From CAZJRQ01 sp964548535 (GTDB taxonomy: Bacteria > Bacillota > Clostridia > Oscillospirales > Ruminococcaceae), in the NCBI GenBank assembly GCA_964548535.1, contig CAZJRQ010000008.1, positions 1-64,000 on the forward strand: a stretch of DNA of 64,000 nt, given 5' to 3'. Each line of letters begins with the position of its first letter. The stretch's first letter is position 1. This document shows positions 1 through 8,765 of this stretch, one piece after another. Position numbers and translations under genes: made by a program. The notes beneath the pieces were generated by a model, which had not been told where the DNA came from, made no database searches, and saw only the letters and a list, made by a program, of their open reading frames with translations.

Positions 1-1528
1 AGAAACTTTCCCAGATTCAAAAGTCGCACTCCTCGCGAGTGCGTGGATTGAAATTTAATAGTAGTATCATCATCAACATTATCACTTGCGTCGCACTCCT
101 CGCGAGTGCGTGGATTGAAATATTACCATTTTTATCCTTAGGGGGTTCATATTCGGGGTCGCACTCCTCGCGAGTGCGTGGATTGAAATAGTTTTTAAAT
201 TTATTTAGTACATAAAATTTTAGTCGCACTCCTCGCGAGTGCGTGGATTGAAATTGAGTGTCGTTGACAGCGGTACAAGGCTAGTCAATGTCGCACTCCT
301 CGCGAGTGCGTGGATTGAAATTATCGCTGTACTAAAACCATATTTCCATGCAGGCAGTCGCACTCCTCGCGAGTGCGTGGATTGAAATTTCCATTTGTGG
401 TGTTATAGCATTTTTTACCGATATGTCGCACTCCTCGCGAGTGCGTGGATTGAAATAATTTTTCAACATTTGGCAAGAGGGGAACGGCGGTGTCGCACTC
501 CTCGCGAGTGCGTGGATTGAAATTAACAGATTGTATAAAATTACTGCTAGCAAGTTTGTCGCACTCCTCGCGAGTGCGTGGATTGAAATAACAATATAAT
601 TATATCAATTTTTTAAATTTAAATGTCGCACTCCTCGCGAGTGCGTGGATTGAAATTGTGCCTACATAGCACTGTATAGTATCCGCAGGGGTCGCACTCC
701 TCGCGAGTGCGTGGATTGAAATGGCATTGGCACAAATGTTGGAACAAAGGCTTTGGGTCGCACTCCTCGCGAGTGCGTGGATTGAAATATCGTGTTTATA
801 TATAATGTCATAACGTGGATTGGTCGCACTCCTCGCGAGTGCGTGGATTGAAATAAAAGCATCTTTAAAATTGGGGAGAGTACTCCAATAGGTCGCACTC
901 CTCGCGAGTGCGTGGATTGAAATAAAAGCATCTTTAAAATTGGGGAGAGTACTCCAATAGGTCGCACTCCTCGCGAGTGCGTGGATTGAAATACCTTTTA
1001 GACGTTTTCTGATTTTTTTAAATAAATGTCGCACTCCTCGCGAGTGCGTGGATTGAAATATCAAAAAAAACCTCCTAGCGTGATATTATATCACGTCGCA
1101 CTCCTCGCGAGTGCGTGGATTGAAATTGAAAAAAAGTCAAGTTAATTTAATAGGATTTTTAAGTCGCACTCCTCGCGAGTGCGTGGATTGAAATAGCGAA
1201 GCCCTCAAATCGGTTGAAACAGCGTGCGTCGTCGCACTCCTCGCGAGTGCGTGGATTGAAATAAACTAAGTTTGATTGTGATTTGGACGGTTGCGCGTCG
1301 CACTCCTCGCGAGTGCGTGGATTGAAATATTATTACTCCTCCTTATCTCACAACCGCCGCCAAGTCGCACTCCTCGCGAGTGCGTGGATTGAAATCGAAA
1401 AGGTGATTGAAGAGCTTGAAAAAGTCGCTTGTCGCACTCCTCGCGAGTGCGTGGATTGAAATTGATTGCCGTTTTTGTTGTTATGAGGTAGATCAGGTCG
1501 CACTCCTCGTGAGTGCGATAATTAAAAT
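1..1528 (+). CRISPR. CRISPR array, type I-C-like repeats, trailer end
   Basis: There are 22 identical 32-bp repeats (first at 23-54, last perfect one at 1431-1462) and one degenerate repeat at 1497-1528. They separate 22 full spacers of 33-37 bp, plus a partial spacer at 1-22. The repeat begins GTCGCACTCCTCGCGAGTGC, carries the CGCACTC/GAGTGCG palindrome and ends in ATTGAAAT, which fits subtype I-C. The decayed final repeat marks the trailer end on the right, so the leader and cas genes should lie left of the window. Spacers 855-891 and 924-960 are identical. Apparent ORFs across the array are repeat artefacts. Confidence 0.97.
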
Positions 1529-1601
1529 CGAGAAAAGTGTATATAAAATAAAATTAGTTTATGGACTAACTTTTTTAAGAAAAACAGAAAGAGGTTTTAT
1601 T

Positions 1602-1920
1602 ATGGAAAAGAGTACTGCCGAAATTTTAGAAATACTTAATAATGCAAAAGGTTTTGATTCAAGTCATAAGAGATACGATGACATAATGGCTCTTTGATGA
1701 AACAAATGGCGATGATGATGCAAGAATTCTCATATATACGGATGTTCCATATGGTACAGAGAAGCATATATATGTTGTTGCTGATGTTGGTGAATATATT
1801 TATGCAGAAGAAATTTACGACTTTAATAAGAATCTTAAGGATAGAAACACAAAGTTTATAGGTTTAATTGAAAACTTAACTGAAGAAATTAAAGCAGGCG
1901 CAGTTGCACATATTCTATAA
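1602..1920 (+). pseudogene. Small hypothetical protein, single frameshift
   Basis: An ATG at 1602 follows an AAAGAGG ribosome site and opens MEKSTAEILEILNNAKGFDS. The frame closes with TGA after 31 codons, but the +1 frame continues from about 1688 with a sensible acidic sequence (WLFDETNGDDD, then YVVADVGEYIYAEEIYDF) to a TAA at 1918-1920. Length modulo three fits one inserted or lost base near 1688. The intact protein would be about 105 residues. I do not recognise the family. It could be a real pseudogene or an assembly error. It lies directly after the CRISPR trailer. Confidence 0.55.
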
Positions 1921-1953
1921 TTATAGAAAAATCAAATAATATAATGATCGACA

Positions 1954-1994
1954 GCAAAAAACTCAGTCCAGCTGAAATAAAGGCTGAACTGAGC
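1954..1994 (-). terminator. Terminator of the MazF-like gene
   Basis: An 11-bp stem with one mismatch (CTCAGTCCAGC at 1962-1972, GCTGAACTGAG at 1983-1993) is followed on the minus strand by TTTTTT (AAAAAA at 1955-1960). It sits just past the stop of the minus-strand toxin gene. Confidence 0.7.
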
Positions 1995-2012
1995 ATTATA
2001 TTAATTGTAAAA

Positions 2013-2372
2013 TTAAAATTTATTATCGTTACCTAGACCAAAGGATACTGAAAGCGCTGAGTTTACTGCGGTCATAGCGGTGTTGTCAAGTACACCCATG
2101 CGTTCTTTTAAACGCTTTTTGTCCAATGTACGAACTTGCTCAAGCAGGACGATAGAATCCTTTGCGAGTCCGCATTGCTCTTTTCCTACTTCTATATGTG
2201 TTGGCAATTTCGCCTTGTCATGCTGGCTAGTAATAGCCGCTGCTATGACTGTAGGCGAATATTTGTTTCCTACATCATTTTGTACGATTAAAACAGGTCG
2301 CAAGCCGCCTTGCTCTGAACCTACCACTGGACTTAAATCAGCATAATAAATTTCGCCCCTGTGAACTGTCAC
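2013..2372 (-). CDS. mazF: MazF/PemK-family endoribonuclease toxin (EndoA-like)
   Basis: The 119-residue protein closely follows the Bacillus EndoA pattern: an [19 protein letters not shown] start, [20 protein letters not shown] and a [11 protein letters not shown] helix. The family cleaves mRNA at short specific sequences and is normally held by a MazE-type antitoxin. The frame is open up to 2447, but GTG at 2372 has a good GGAG site 8 bases upstream and gives the usual family length, so I chose it. No antitoxin frame is visible upstream (2373-2720), so the toxin appears to be orphan or controlled from elsewhere. It is divergent from nrdR and followed by its own terminator. Confidence 0.88.
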   Translation of the reverse strand: MTVHRGEIYYADLSPVVGSEQGGLRPVLIVQNDVGNKYSPTVIAAAITSQHDKAKLPTHIEVGKEQCGLAKDSIVLLEQVRTLDKKRLKERMGVLDNTAMTAVNSALSVSFGLGNDNKF

Positions 2373-2627
2373 CTTAAACACTCCGTTCCTTGTAATTTTT
2401 AGGGAATCTATACCTATATTTTTACCCATTTTTTCGCTTTTAATCAACCGTGCGAAAAAAATTCCAAATTATTTCAGGGGAGAATGACTTTGGCTAATCT
2501 ATAATATGCATAACCTTTAAAACTTGTTACACCTAATCATAAAAATATAATCACCAAATAACTCCACATTGATAATTGTCACAACTATGTTCTTTATGCT
2601 GATTTTGCAAAAATATTATAAAAACTC

Positions 2628-2656
2628 TTGAAATTATATACAAGTTGTGGTATAAT
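2628..2656 (+). promoter_or_regulatory. nrdR promoter
   Basis: TTGAAA at 2628-2633, a 17-base spacer and a perfect TATAAT at 2651-2656 lie 69 bases before nrdR. Confidence 0.75.
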
Positions 2657-2724
2657 AAATGTATTTAATATACTATATGTAAGTAGTTTGTATGCTGATT
2701 TAGATTAAATGAAGGAGTATAATT

Positions 2725-3189
2725 ATGAAATGTCCCTTTTGTAATTTTGAAGATACCAAAGTTATAGATTCGCGTCCTAGTGAGGATAAAAAACGCCGTC
2801 GTCGTGAGTGTTCAAATTGCGGAAAGCGTTTTACAACCTATGAAGTAATCGAAAAACCATTGCTAATGGTGTATAAAAAAGACGGAAGTTTTGAGCCGTT
2901 TGATAAAATTAAAGTTTTCAAAGGACTTCAAAGTGCGATAAAAAAGCGCCCTGTCAGCGTTGATGATATGAATGCACTTGTCGATAAAATTGAGTATACC
3001 TACGCAAATGCAATGCAGACTGAAACTACAACTAATGAAATCGGTGATAAAATTTTGCAGGGACTTAAAGACCTTGACCATGTAGCGTATGTGCGTTTTG
3101 CATCAGTTTATAAGGACTTTAATGACGTTGATTCGTTTATACAGATTATCTCGGAGCTTTCAAGCGATAAGGACAATAAAAATAAATAA
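2725..3189 (+). CDS. nrdR: Transcriptional repressor NrdR
   Basis: The 154-residue protein has the complete NrdR layout: an N-terminal zinc ribbon (C3, C6, C29, C32, in MKCPFC and ECSNCGKRF) and an ATP-cone domain from about residue 49 to 139 with KKDGSFEPFD and AYVRFASVYKDF. NrdR senses ATP/dATP and represses ribonucleotide reductase genes. The start has a GGAG site 8-9 bases upstream and a strong sigma-A promoter. It stands alone between the divergent mazF-like gene and a convergent SdpI-like gene, with a terminator after the stop. Confidence 0.97.
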   Translation: MKCPFCNFEDTKVIDSRPSEDKKRRRRECSNCGKRFTTYEVIEKPLLMVYKKDGSFEPFDKIKVFKGLQSAIKKRPVSVDDMNALVDKIEYTYANAMQTETTTNEIGDKILQGLKDLDHVAYVRFASVYKDFNDVDSFIQIISELSSDKDNKNK

Positions 3190-3205
3190 TTTATTATAAA
3201 AAAGC

Positions 3206-3245
3206 AAAACAGACACTATGTTTTCACAAAGTGTCTGTTTTTTTG
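3206..3245 (+). terminator. Bidirectional terminator between nrdR and the SdpI-like gene
   Basis: A 12-bp perfect stem (AAAACAGACACT at 3206-3217, AGTGTCTGTTTT at 3230-3241) has a T run on the plus side and an A run before it, so it can serve both convergent genes. Confidence 0.85.
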
Positions 3246-3263
3246 TACACAATTTCAAGAATG

Positions 3264-3950
3264 TTAGTCGTCAGAATATTTCTTGTAGTTTAAATATGAT
3301 AATACTGGTGAAAGTACGGTTAATACAAAAAACACACATACAAGAACAGTAAGTGAAACTCTAGTTTTTGATACTACAAAACCGTTGATTATGCAAACAA
3401 TCCCCATAATTACGCACAAAATTCCATCTGCACGCTGGCTAGCCTTCCACGATTTTTCGTTAGCCATGCTCCATCGTGTACGAAAACCAATAATTGAATT
3501 CTTCTTGACTTTCGGCATTATATTACCTGTAAATATGAAAAAAACTCCTAAAATTATGCTTATAAAATTAAAATCAAAAGTTGATTCGATATTTAAATTG
3601 ACCGAATCAAAAGCCTTGTAAATAATGAAACCTTGCATCACAGTGAAGAGAACCCCACCGCCAATTCCAGTGTGCCATATGACTTTAATGTTGTTTTGTA
3701 ATTCAGCTTTTTTCTTATCATCATCAGTTTTTTTCGATTTTTTATCCATATAAATAATCACCACATAAGATAAAATACCCGCGAGCAAAGAATATCCACC
3801 GGTTATAAACATCTCATATTTTGAACCCCACCTGTCAATTTCGCCAAAAAAATTGTAATGTACAGGCACAATATCAGGAAGAAATTTCACAACAACCGCC
3901 GTAGCAATAATTGGAATAAATGCAAAAAACCAGAACAGAACCTTTTTCAT
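3264..3950 (-). CDS. SdpI-like multi-spanning membrane protein (DUF1648 type)
   Basis: A 228-residue membrane protein that opens MKKVLFWFFAFIPIIATAVV and carries the DUF1648 signature around residues 28-47 (VPVHYNFFGEIDRWGS), with about six hydrophobic segments and a conserved-looking IGFRTRWSMANEKSW loop near residue 153. In Bacillus, SdpI is the immunity protein and sensor for the SdpC toxin. The gene is 15 bases after the SdpR-like regulator on the same strand, which is the classic sdpRI arrangement. No sdpC-like toxin gene is seen nearby, so the role here (immunity, or a stress-responsive membrane protein) is inferred from family and context. Confidence 0.85.
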   Translation of the reverse strand: MKKVLFWFFAFIPIIATAVVVKFLPDIVPVHYNFFGEIDRWGSKYEMFITGGYSLLAGILSYVVIIYMDKKSKKTDDDKKKAELQNNIKVIWHTGIGGGVLFTVMQGFIIYKAFDSVNLNIESTFDFNFISIILGVFFIFTGNIMPKVKKNSIIGFRTRWSMANEKSWKASQRADGILCVIMGIVCIINGFVVSKTRVSLTVLVCVFFVLTVLSPVLSYLNYKKYSDD

Positions 3951-3965
3951 ATCAAATACCCCACA

Positions 3966-4238
3966 TTAATTTTTATCTTTGTCACCAAACTGCCCAATCC
4001 ACAAAATCAACTCGTCAAAAAGCGTGGCATTAAGCTCGTAGTACACGAAATTTTTCATCTTGTATTCAATCACCAAATCAGCCTTTTTCAGCTGATTGAG
4101 ATGATATGACAAAGCAGCTGGGGACATACCAACCCTTTCAGAAATCTCGCCAGCCGTCATGGCAGATTCTTTTAAAATTTCAAGAATATTGCGTCTAACA
4201 GGGTCAGACAACGCCTTAAAAGTATCTGCTAATCCCAA
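3966..4238 (-). CDS. ArsR-family autorepressor, SdpR-like
   Basis: A 90-residue winged-helix protein with the ArsR core: ADTFKALSDPVRRNILEIL, then the recognition region AGEISERVGMSPAALSYHLN, then a wing with KNFVYYELN. No metal-binding cysteine pair is visible, which matches the SdpR type rather than a metal sensor. There is no ATG at the 5' end. The TTG at 4238 has AGGTGG 8 bases upstream, while the GTG at 4250 lacks a ribosome site, so I chose TTG. It is cotranscribed with the SdpI-like gene from the promoter at 4275-4303 and probably represses that promoter. Confidence 0.88.
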   Translation of the reverse strand: MGLADTFKALSDPVRRNILEILKESAMTAGEISERVGMSPAALSYHLNQLKKADLVIEYKMKNFVYYELNATLFDELILWIGQFGDKDKN

Positions 4239-4274
4239 AAAATCCACCACCTATTTTAAAAATTATTTAAATAG

Positions 4275-4303
4275 ATTGTATCACAATTTATCTCTAAAGT
4301 CAA
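4275..4303 (-). promoter_or_regulatory. Promoter of the SdpR/SdpI-like operon
   Basis: Read on the minus strand: TTGACT (4298-4303), a 17-base spacer and TACAAT (4275-4280). It is the only strong promoter before the operon and the likely target of autorepression. Confidence 0.75.
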
Positions 4304-4509
4304 TAGTTATTTTAACTGCATAATATTTAAACAATTGGTTGCTTTGATTATGAAATTTATATTTACGATTAACATCCAGATTATTCTTTTGCTTCGAAAA
4401 ATTTTTGACTTATTGATAAAAGTTGCTATTTGTGATATACTAAAAAAGGAAATTAGTTAAATTAATGTATAAAACTAATTGCTCAAAAAACAATTATAGG
4501 GGGATTTTT

Positions 4510-5134
4510 ATGAAAAAGCCTAAGGGATTATTTTAAATGATTCTTTTGGACATTCTGTTTGTAATCGTTATGCCTTTGTGTGTATAAAGGATTTAGTACG
4601 ACTTTAGATTACAAAAATAATGGAACTCCAGTTGAATGTACGGTTGAATCAATAGTTAGAATTGAAAATGAATTTGTAGAGGTTTCGTATGTAGATGATG
4701 CTGGCAAGACTGTTTATGCACAAGCCAAAGTAAATAAAAAGGCTTATGTAGGAATGCAATTTACTGGTTATATTATGCCACAAAGTCCAAAAGAAGTGAT
4801 TAGAATGCCATCTAAAACAATTGTAATTATAGCATTATCATTAGCATCGCTTATGGCATTCGGTTGTATATTTGCAACATGTTCAAATATTAAGTGGCGA
4901 CGTGAATATAAAATTTTAAAGCAAAAAGGATTTGGAACACAAGGACAGGTAGTTTCAACAAGTAGAATTGACGATAATCACTTTGCAAAGATTAGATTTG
5001 TTTGTCATAATGGAGCTGAATTTACTAAGAAATTTGGTGTAGAAAAAACTATACCATATGTAGGTAATACATATAGTTTGATTTATTATATTAAGTCTAA
5101 CGGCAAATGTATCGCTGCATTAACCGAATTTTAG
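4510..5134 (+). pseudogene. Membrane protein gene with broken 5' end
   Basis: An ATG at 4510 with a GGGGG ribosome site opens MKKPKGLF and meets TAA at 4534. The same frame continues with a hydrophobic run (MILLDILFVIVMPLCV) and a second TAA at about 4585. The remaining gene is open in the +1 frame from 4580 to 5134: 184 residues with KGFSTTLDY, a transmembrane segment (IVIIALSLASLMAFGCIF) and a soluble C-terminal half. Restoring one GT unit in the GTGTGT run near 4576 would join the hydrophobic N-terminus to the rest. I do not recognise the family. The long frame may still be translated from GTG at 4580, but no ribosome site is seen there. Confidence 0.55.
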
Positions 5135-5161
5135 CAATAAAATTAACTTAATACATAAACG

Positions 5162-5201
5162 AAAAAACGACTAGAAATTTATAATTCTAGTCGTTTTTTT
5201 A
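5162..5201 (+). terminator. Bidirectional terminator
   Basis: Perfect stem ACGACTAGAA / TTCTAGTCGT followed by a run of seven T, preceded by six A. It separates the convergent genes at 4510-5134 and 5211-5828. Confidence 0.85.
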
Positions 5202-5210
5202 TCAAATAAT

Positions 5211-5828
5211 CTATTTTATTAAAGCCTGATACATTTCTAAAACGCGGTCAGCAGTTTCATTAACCATGTCCTCAGTCAGAAATCTAGCATGTTCATCAGC
5301 TTTTTCATCTTCGTAATCGTCGACCAAATAATCGCGATACCGTGATAACAAATCAGCCGAAACGGAAGAAATATCATAGCATTTCGCTTTAGAAAGCTCA
5401 TCCAAAACTGGTTTGTACCAGCTTTCCTTAATGATATCGCTGTTGAATTTAAAAAGCTCCTCCCACTTTTCGTGAGTAAGATTATCACTAGAACATCCAG
5501 TAGATTTCAGATATTCAAATAGTCGTGGCTGAATAATTTCATCCCACGCAATATCAGTGTATAGATGTACAATAAAGCCATTAAGAAAATCAATTCTGTC
5601 CGAATATTCGGACTTGTTTTCAGCATAAAAATTCCTGATCTTTTCTTTCCAGACATCATAATCCTTATCTCTGATATGAGCAGTATACCTAACTTTTTGC
5701 TCAGCAAACCCGTCAAGATTCACAGCGTCAGGAGATATACAACCAAGATAAAATTCGGACTGATTTTTGATATTCATTTTAGATTTTAAAAGATAAGCGA
5801 CTTTCAAATGAACGCAAGAAGAAGGCAT
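5211..5828 (-). CDS. Zinc-dependent phospholipase C-like hydrolase
   Basis: A 205-residue protein with the pattern of the bacterial zinc PLC/S1-P1 fold: MPSSCVHLKVAYLL (H7), FYLGCISPDAVNLD, RYTAHIRDKD and FIVHLYTDIAWDE, which provide the histidine and aspartate metal ligands in the expected order. Members of this family in Firmicutes are usually annotated as putative metal-dependent hydrolases without known substrate. No signal peptide is seen, so it is probably cytoplasmic. The start has AAGGAG 7 bases upstream. It appears monocistronic. Confidence 0.75.
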   Translation of the reverse strand: MPSSCVHLKVAYLLKSKMNIKNQSEFYLGCISPDAVNLDGFAEQKVRYTAHIRDKDYDVWKEKIRNFYAENKSEYSDRIDFLNGFIVHLYTDIAWDEIIQPRLFEYLKSTGCSSDNLTHEKWEELFKFNSDIIKESWYKPVLDELSKAKCYDISSVSADLLSRYRDYLVDDYEDEKADEHARFLTEDMVNETADRVLEMYQALIK

Positions 5829-6134
5829 TTGAACACTCCTTGTATATGGTATATGTTTTTTGACATCTATAAATAAAGATAATCAACTGTTACGGACGGC
5901 AAATTGAAAAATGAATTGACGTCATTTTTCTCTTGCCTGTTGGCTGTTGGCGAAGATACGGAGGCAATGAGGATTTTGCGTTTTTTGATTATAGAGTTAT
6001 AAGACGTCAAAAATAAAATGAAAAATCAACAGACTCCGCATACCACAAATTCATGACGCTGATTATCTTTTGACCCCCAATCACGAGCGAGGAACTAGTG
6101 ATGCTGCGATTGGGGTCCAGGGGCACGCCCCAGG
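5829..6134. other. Intergenic region with repeat copy A and two hairpins
   Basis: No gene is seen in these 306 bases. Positions 5924-5970 are a copy of an intergenic repeat that also occurs twice near 14.7-14.9 kb (CTCTTGCCTGTT ... GGCAATG). Positions 6072-6117 form a GACCCCCAATC / GATTGGGGTC stem. A GGGGC / GCCCC hairpin at 6119-6130 lies 5 bases past the thrS stop and may end thrS transcription, although no T run follows. Confidence 0.6.
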
Positions 6135-8078
6135 TTACTTAGCCTTTGTGATTACCTCAGTTATTAGCTGTGTAACCAAATCTTCAACCGCAACTGCACC
6201 CATATCGCCATGCTTTCTTGAACGTACTGAAACAGCGTTCGACTCAAGCTCCTTGTCACCAATAATCAGCATGTATGGTGTCTTTTCAAGCTGTGCCTGA
6301 CGAATTTTATAGCCGATTTTCTCGTTTCTGTCATCAACTGAAACTCTAATTCCAACAGCGTCAAGTTTCTTTGCAACGTCCTGAGCATACTCAAGCTGAG
6401 CGTCAGAAATCGGCATAACTTTAACCTGCTCAGGAGCAAGCCAAAGTGGCATAGCACCAGCATATTTCTCAAGCAAAAGTGCCAAAGTTCTCTCATAACA
6501 GCCAAGTGATGAGCGGTGAATAATGTATGGTGTTGTCATATTTCCGTCAGTGTCAACATATTCCATTTGGAACTTCTTAGCCAAAAGCATATCAATCTGA
6601 ATAGTGATAAGTGTGTCCTCTTTTCCGAAAACATTCTTAATTTGAATGTCAAGCTTAGGACCGTAGAAAGCAGCCTCGTCAACTCCAATTTCATAGTCAA
6701 GACCAATGTTGTCAAGAATTTTACCCATAAGATTTTGAGCCTCGTCCCATTGATCAGCAGTACCCTCATACTTGTCAGTTCTAGCAGGATCCCACTGCGA
6801 GAAACGGTAGCTTACATCCTCAGAAAGTCCCAAAGTATCAAGAATATATTTAGCAAGTTCCAAACAGCCCTTGAATTCTTCCTCAAGCTGTTCAGGGCGA
6901 ATAATCAAATGTCCCTCAGCAAGAGTGAACTGACGAACACGAATAAGACCGTGCATTTCACCGCTGTCCTCGTTTCTGAAAAGAGTTGAAGTTTCGCCCA
7001 AACGCATAGGCAAATCACGGTAAGAACGCTTTTTGTTTAGGAAAACTTGATACTGAAAAGGACAAGTCATAGGACGCAAAGCAAAGCATTCCTTGCCGTC
7101 ATCATCAGGATTTCCCATTACGAACATTCCGTCACGATAATGATCCCAGTGACCTGAAATCTTGTATAAATCAGACTTAGCCATGAACGGAGTCTTAGTT
7201 AGAACATAACCTCTCTTTTGCTCCTCGTCCTCAATCCAGCGCTGTAAAAGCTGAATAACTCTAGCACCCTTTGGAAGCATGATAGGCAATCCCTGTCCGA
7301 TAACGTCAGCAGTAGTAAAATATTCAAGCTCACGACCGATTTTGTTGTGGTCACGAAGTTTAGCCTCTTCCATAGCCTTAAGATGTTCCTCAAGCAGTGA
7401 CGCCTTAGGAAAAGCAGTTCCGTATACACGAGAAAGCTGTTTTCCGTCCTCAGCCTTGCCCCAATATGCACCAGTACATGAAAGCAACTTCACAGCCTTA
7501 ACAGGTGCAACGCTCATAAGATGAGGGCCAGCACAAAGGTCAACAAAATCACCCTGCTGATAGAATGAAAGAGTTTCGCCCTTGTTGTCGTGCTTTTCGA
7601 TAAGCTCAACCTTGTAATGTTCGCCCTTTTCTTCCATAAGCTTGATAGCCTCATCAGCAGGAAGTTCAAAACGCTCAAGAGCAAGACCTTCCTTGGAAAT
7701 CTTCTTAATCTCCGCATCAATTTTCTTCAAATCGTCAGGAGTGAAAGGCTTTTTAACCTCAAAATCGTAGTAGAAACCAGTGTCAGTAGCAGGGCCTCTA
7801 GCAAGTCTAGCTTCGGGATAAAGATTTTTAACTGCCTGAGCTAAAATATGAGATGCAGTGTGCCAGAAAGTTTCCTTGCCAGCCTTTGAGTCAAAAGTCA
7901 TAACTTCAAAAGTGCAGTCGTGGTCGATAACAGTACGCATATCGCAAACCTGTCCGTCGATTTTAATACAGCAAGACGCCTTATAAAGCCCCATTCCAAT
8001 ACCCTTGATGATTTCGCTTGCAGGCTGAGCCGATTCAATTTCACGAACGCTGCCGTCCTTTAATGTAAGTTTAATCAT
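6135..8078 (-). CDS. thrS: Threonyl-tRNA synthetase
   Basis: The 647-residue protein has the full ThrRS order: TGS domain (about 1-61, IKLTLKDGSVREIES), the editing domain with TASHILAQAVKNLYP, the class II core with RPMTCPFQYQVF (zinc cysteine), motif 2 around FRNEDSGEMHGLIRVRQF, motif 3 IIHRSSLGCYERTLALLLE and a C-terminal anticodon-binding domain. It charges tRNA-Thr with threonine. The start ATG has GGAGG 7 bases upstream, directly after a 50-bp tandem repeat. A T-box leader lies 2.4 kb upstream on the same strand, separated by other genes, so regulation by uncharged tRNA is possible but indirect. Confidence 0.98.
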   Translation of the reverse strand: MIKLTLKDGSVREIESAQPASEIIKGIGMGLYKASCCIKIDGQVCDMRTVIDHDCTFEVMTFDSKAGKETFWHTASHILAQAVKNLYPEARLARGPATDTGFYYDFEVKKPFTPDDLKKIDAEIKKISKEGLALERFELPADEAIKLMEEKGEHYKVELIEKHDNKGETLSFYQQGDFVDLCAGPHLMSVAPVKAVKLLSCTGAYWGKAEDGKQLSRVYGTAFPKASLLEEHLKAMEEAKLRDHNKIGRELEYFTTADVIGQGLPIMLPKGARVIQLLQRWIEDEEQKRGYVLTKTPFMAKSDLYKISGHWDHYRDGMFVMGNPDDDGKECFALRPMTCPFQYQVFLNKKRSYRDLPMRLGETSTLFRNEDSGEMHGLIRVRQFTLAEGHLIIRPEQLEEEFKGCLELAKYILDTLGLSEDVSYRFSQWDPARTDKYEGTADQWDEAQNLMGKILDNIGLDYEIGVDEAAFYGPKLDIQIKNVFGKEDTLITIQIDMLLAKKFQMEYVDTDGNMTTPYIIHRSSLGCYERTLALLLEKYAGAMPLWLAPEQVKVMPISDAQLEYAQDVAKKLDAVGIRVSVDDRNEKIGYKIRQAQLEKTPYMLIIGDKELESNAVSVRSRKHGDMGAVAVEDLVTQLITEVITKAK

Positions 8079-8090
8079 AATAAATCCTCC

Positions 8091-8376
8091 ATGTTTTTCG
8101 AAGAAAAATGCGAACTACTGTGAGCAGAGGATTTTCCTTCATGTTTTTCGAAGAAAAATGCGAACTACTGTGAGCAGAGGATTTTCCTTCATGTNNNNNN
8201 NNNNNNNNNNNNNNNNNNNNNNNNNNNNNNNNNNNNNNNNNNNNNNNNNNNNNNNNNNNNNNNNNNNNNNNNNNNNNNNNNNNNNNNNNNNNNNGAACTA
8301 CTGTGAGCAGAGGATTTTCCTTCATGTTTTTCGAAGAAAAATGCGAACTGCTTGTGAGCAGAGGATTTTCCTCTTC
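8091..8376. repeat. 50-bp tandem repeat (VNTR) in the thrS leader, with assembly gap
   Basis: Two full copies of a 50-bp unit (8091-8140 and 8141-8190, identical) and the start of a third run into 100 Ns (8195-8294). A partial copy (8295-8323) and a slightly diverged last copy (8324-8376) follow. On the minus strand each unit begins ATGAAGGAAAATCC and carries TTTTTCTTCGAAAAA, a short hairpin. The repeat abuts the thrS ribosome site (ATGGAGGATTT), which resembles the unit start, so the array may have grown by duplication of the leader. The true copy number is unknown because of the gap. A frame called here (8071-8325) is an artefact. Confidence 0.9.
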
Positions 8377-8446
8377 AAATGTATACTATTTATAATATAT
8401 AATCAATATAAACTTTTTGAAATATTTTCAATCAGCTTACTTATTA

Positions 8447-8726
8447 TTTTGATATTCGTCCATTTCCATATTTATAAATATAAACGCAGAAATCATATCA
8501 CGGTATACCGCCTCAATAACATCAGCACTTGCACCGTGTTTCTCGCCTTTTCACGAATTTTTTAAATAACCTCTTCAACTCTGTTAGGAGCTTTTACGCC
8601 GTTACTGCTTTTCTTAAATGCCGATGCCTGTAAAACATATCCGCCATGCTTTGCAATAAGCTTGATAATCTCCGTGTCAATTTCATCAATGTTTTTTCTC
8701 ACTTCTTCTAGACTTTCGCACTTCAT
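8447..8726 (-). pseudogene. Chorismate mutase type II-like gene, inactivated
   Basis: ATG at 8726 (GGAGG upstream) opens MKCESLEEVRKNIDEIDTEI, followed by IKLIAKHGGYVLQASAFKKS and KAPNRVEEVI. This is the AroQ-class helical bundle with the conserved NIDEID...I..L......V start. A TAA at 8562-8564 stands where the family has Glu. After one more base change of frame near 8535 the sequence continues HGASADVIEAVYRDMISAF and ends EYQNNK at 8447. A 6-bp TTTATA duplication is also likely. The enzyme class converts chorismate to prephenate. Two or three independent lesions make it a genuine pseudogene rather than one sequencing error. Confidence 0.75.
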
Positions 8727-8765
8727 AATATTCCTCCAAAATGTGGTTTTAATAACAATCGTTAC

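Noticed and set aside
17..1064. Several minus-strand frames with repeated ISIHALARSAT and FQSTHSRGVR motifs
   Set aside because: They are translations of the CRISPR repeats in different frames and not genes.
2660..2700. NrdR boxes before nrdR
   Set aside because: The AT-rich sequence has no convincing match to the paired NrdR-box pattern.
8071..8565. Frames running through the N stretch
   Set aside because: They consist of the 50-bp repeat and unknown bases. The only real gene remains here are the chorismate mutase fragments on the minus strand.
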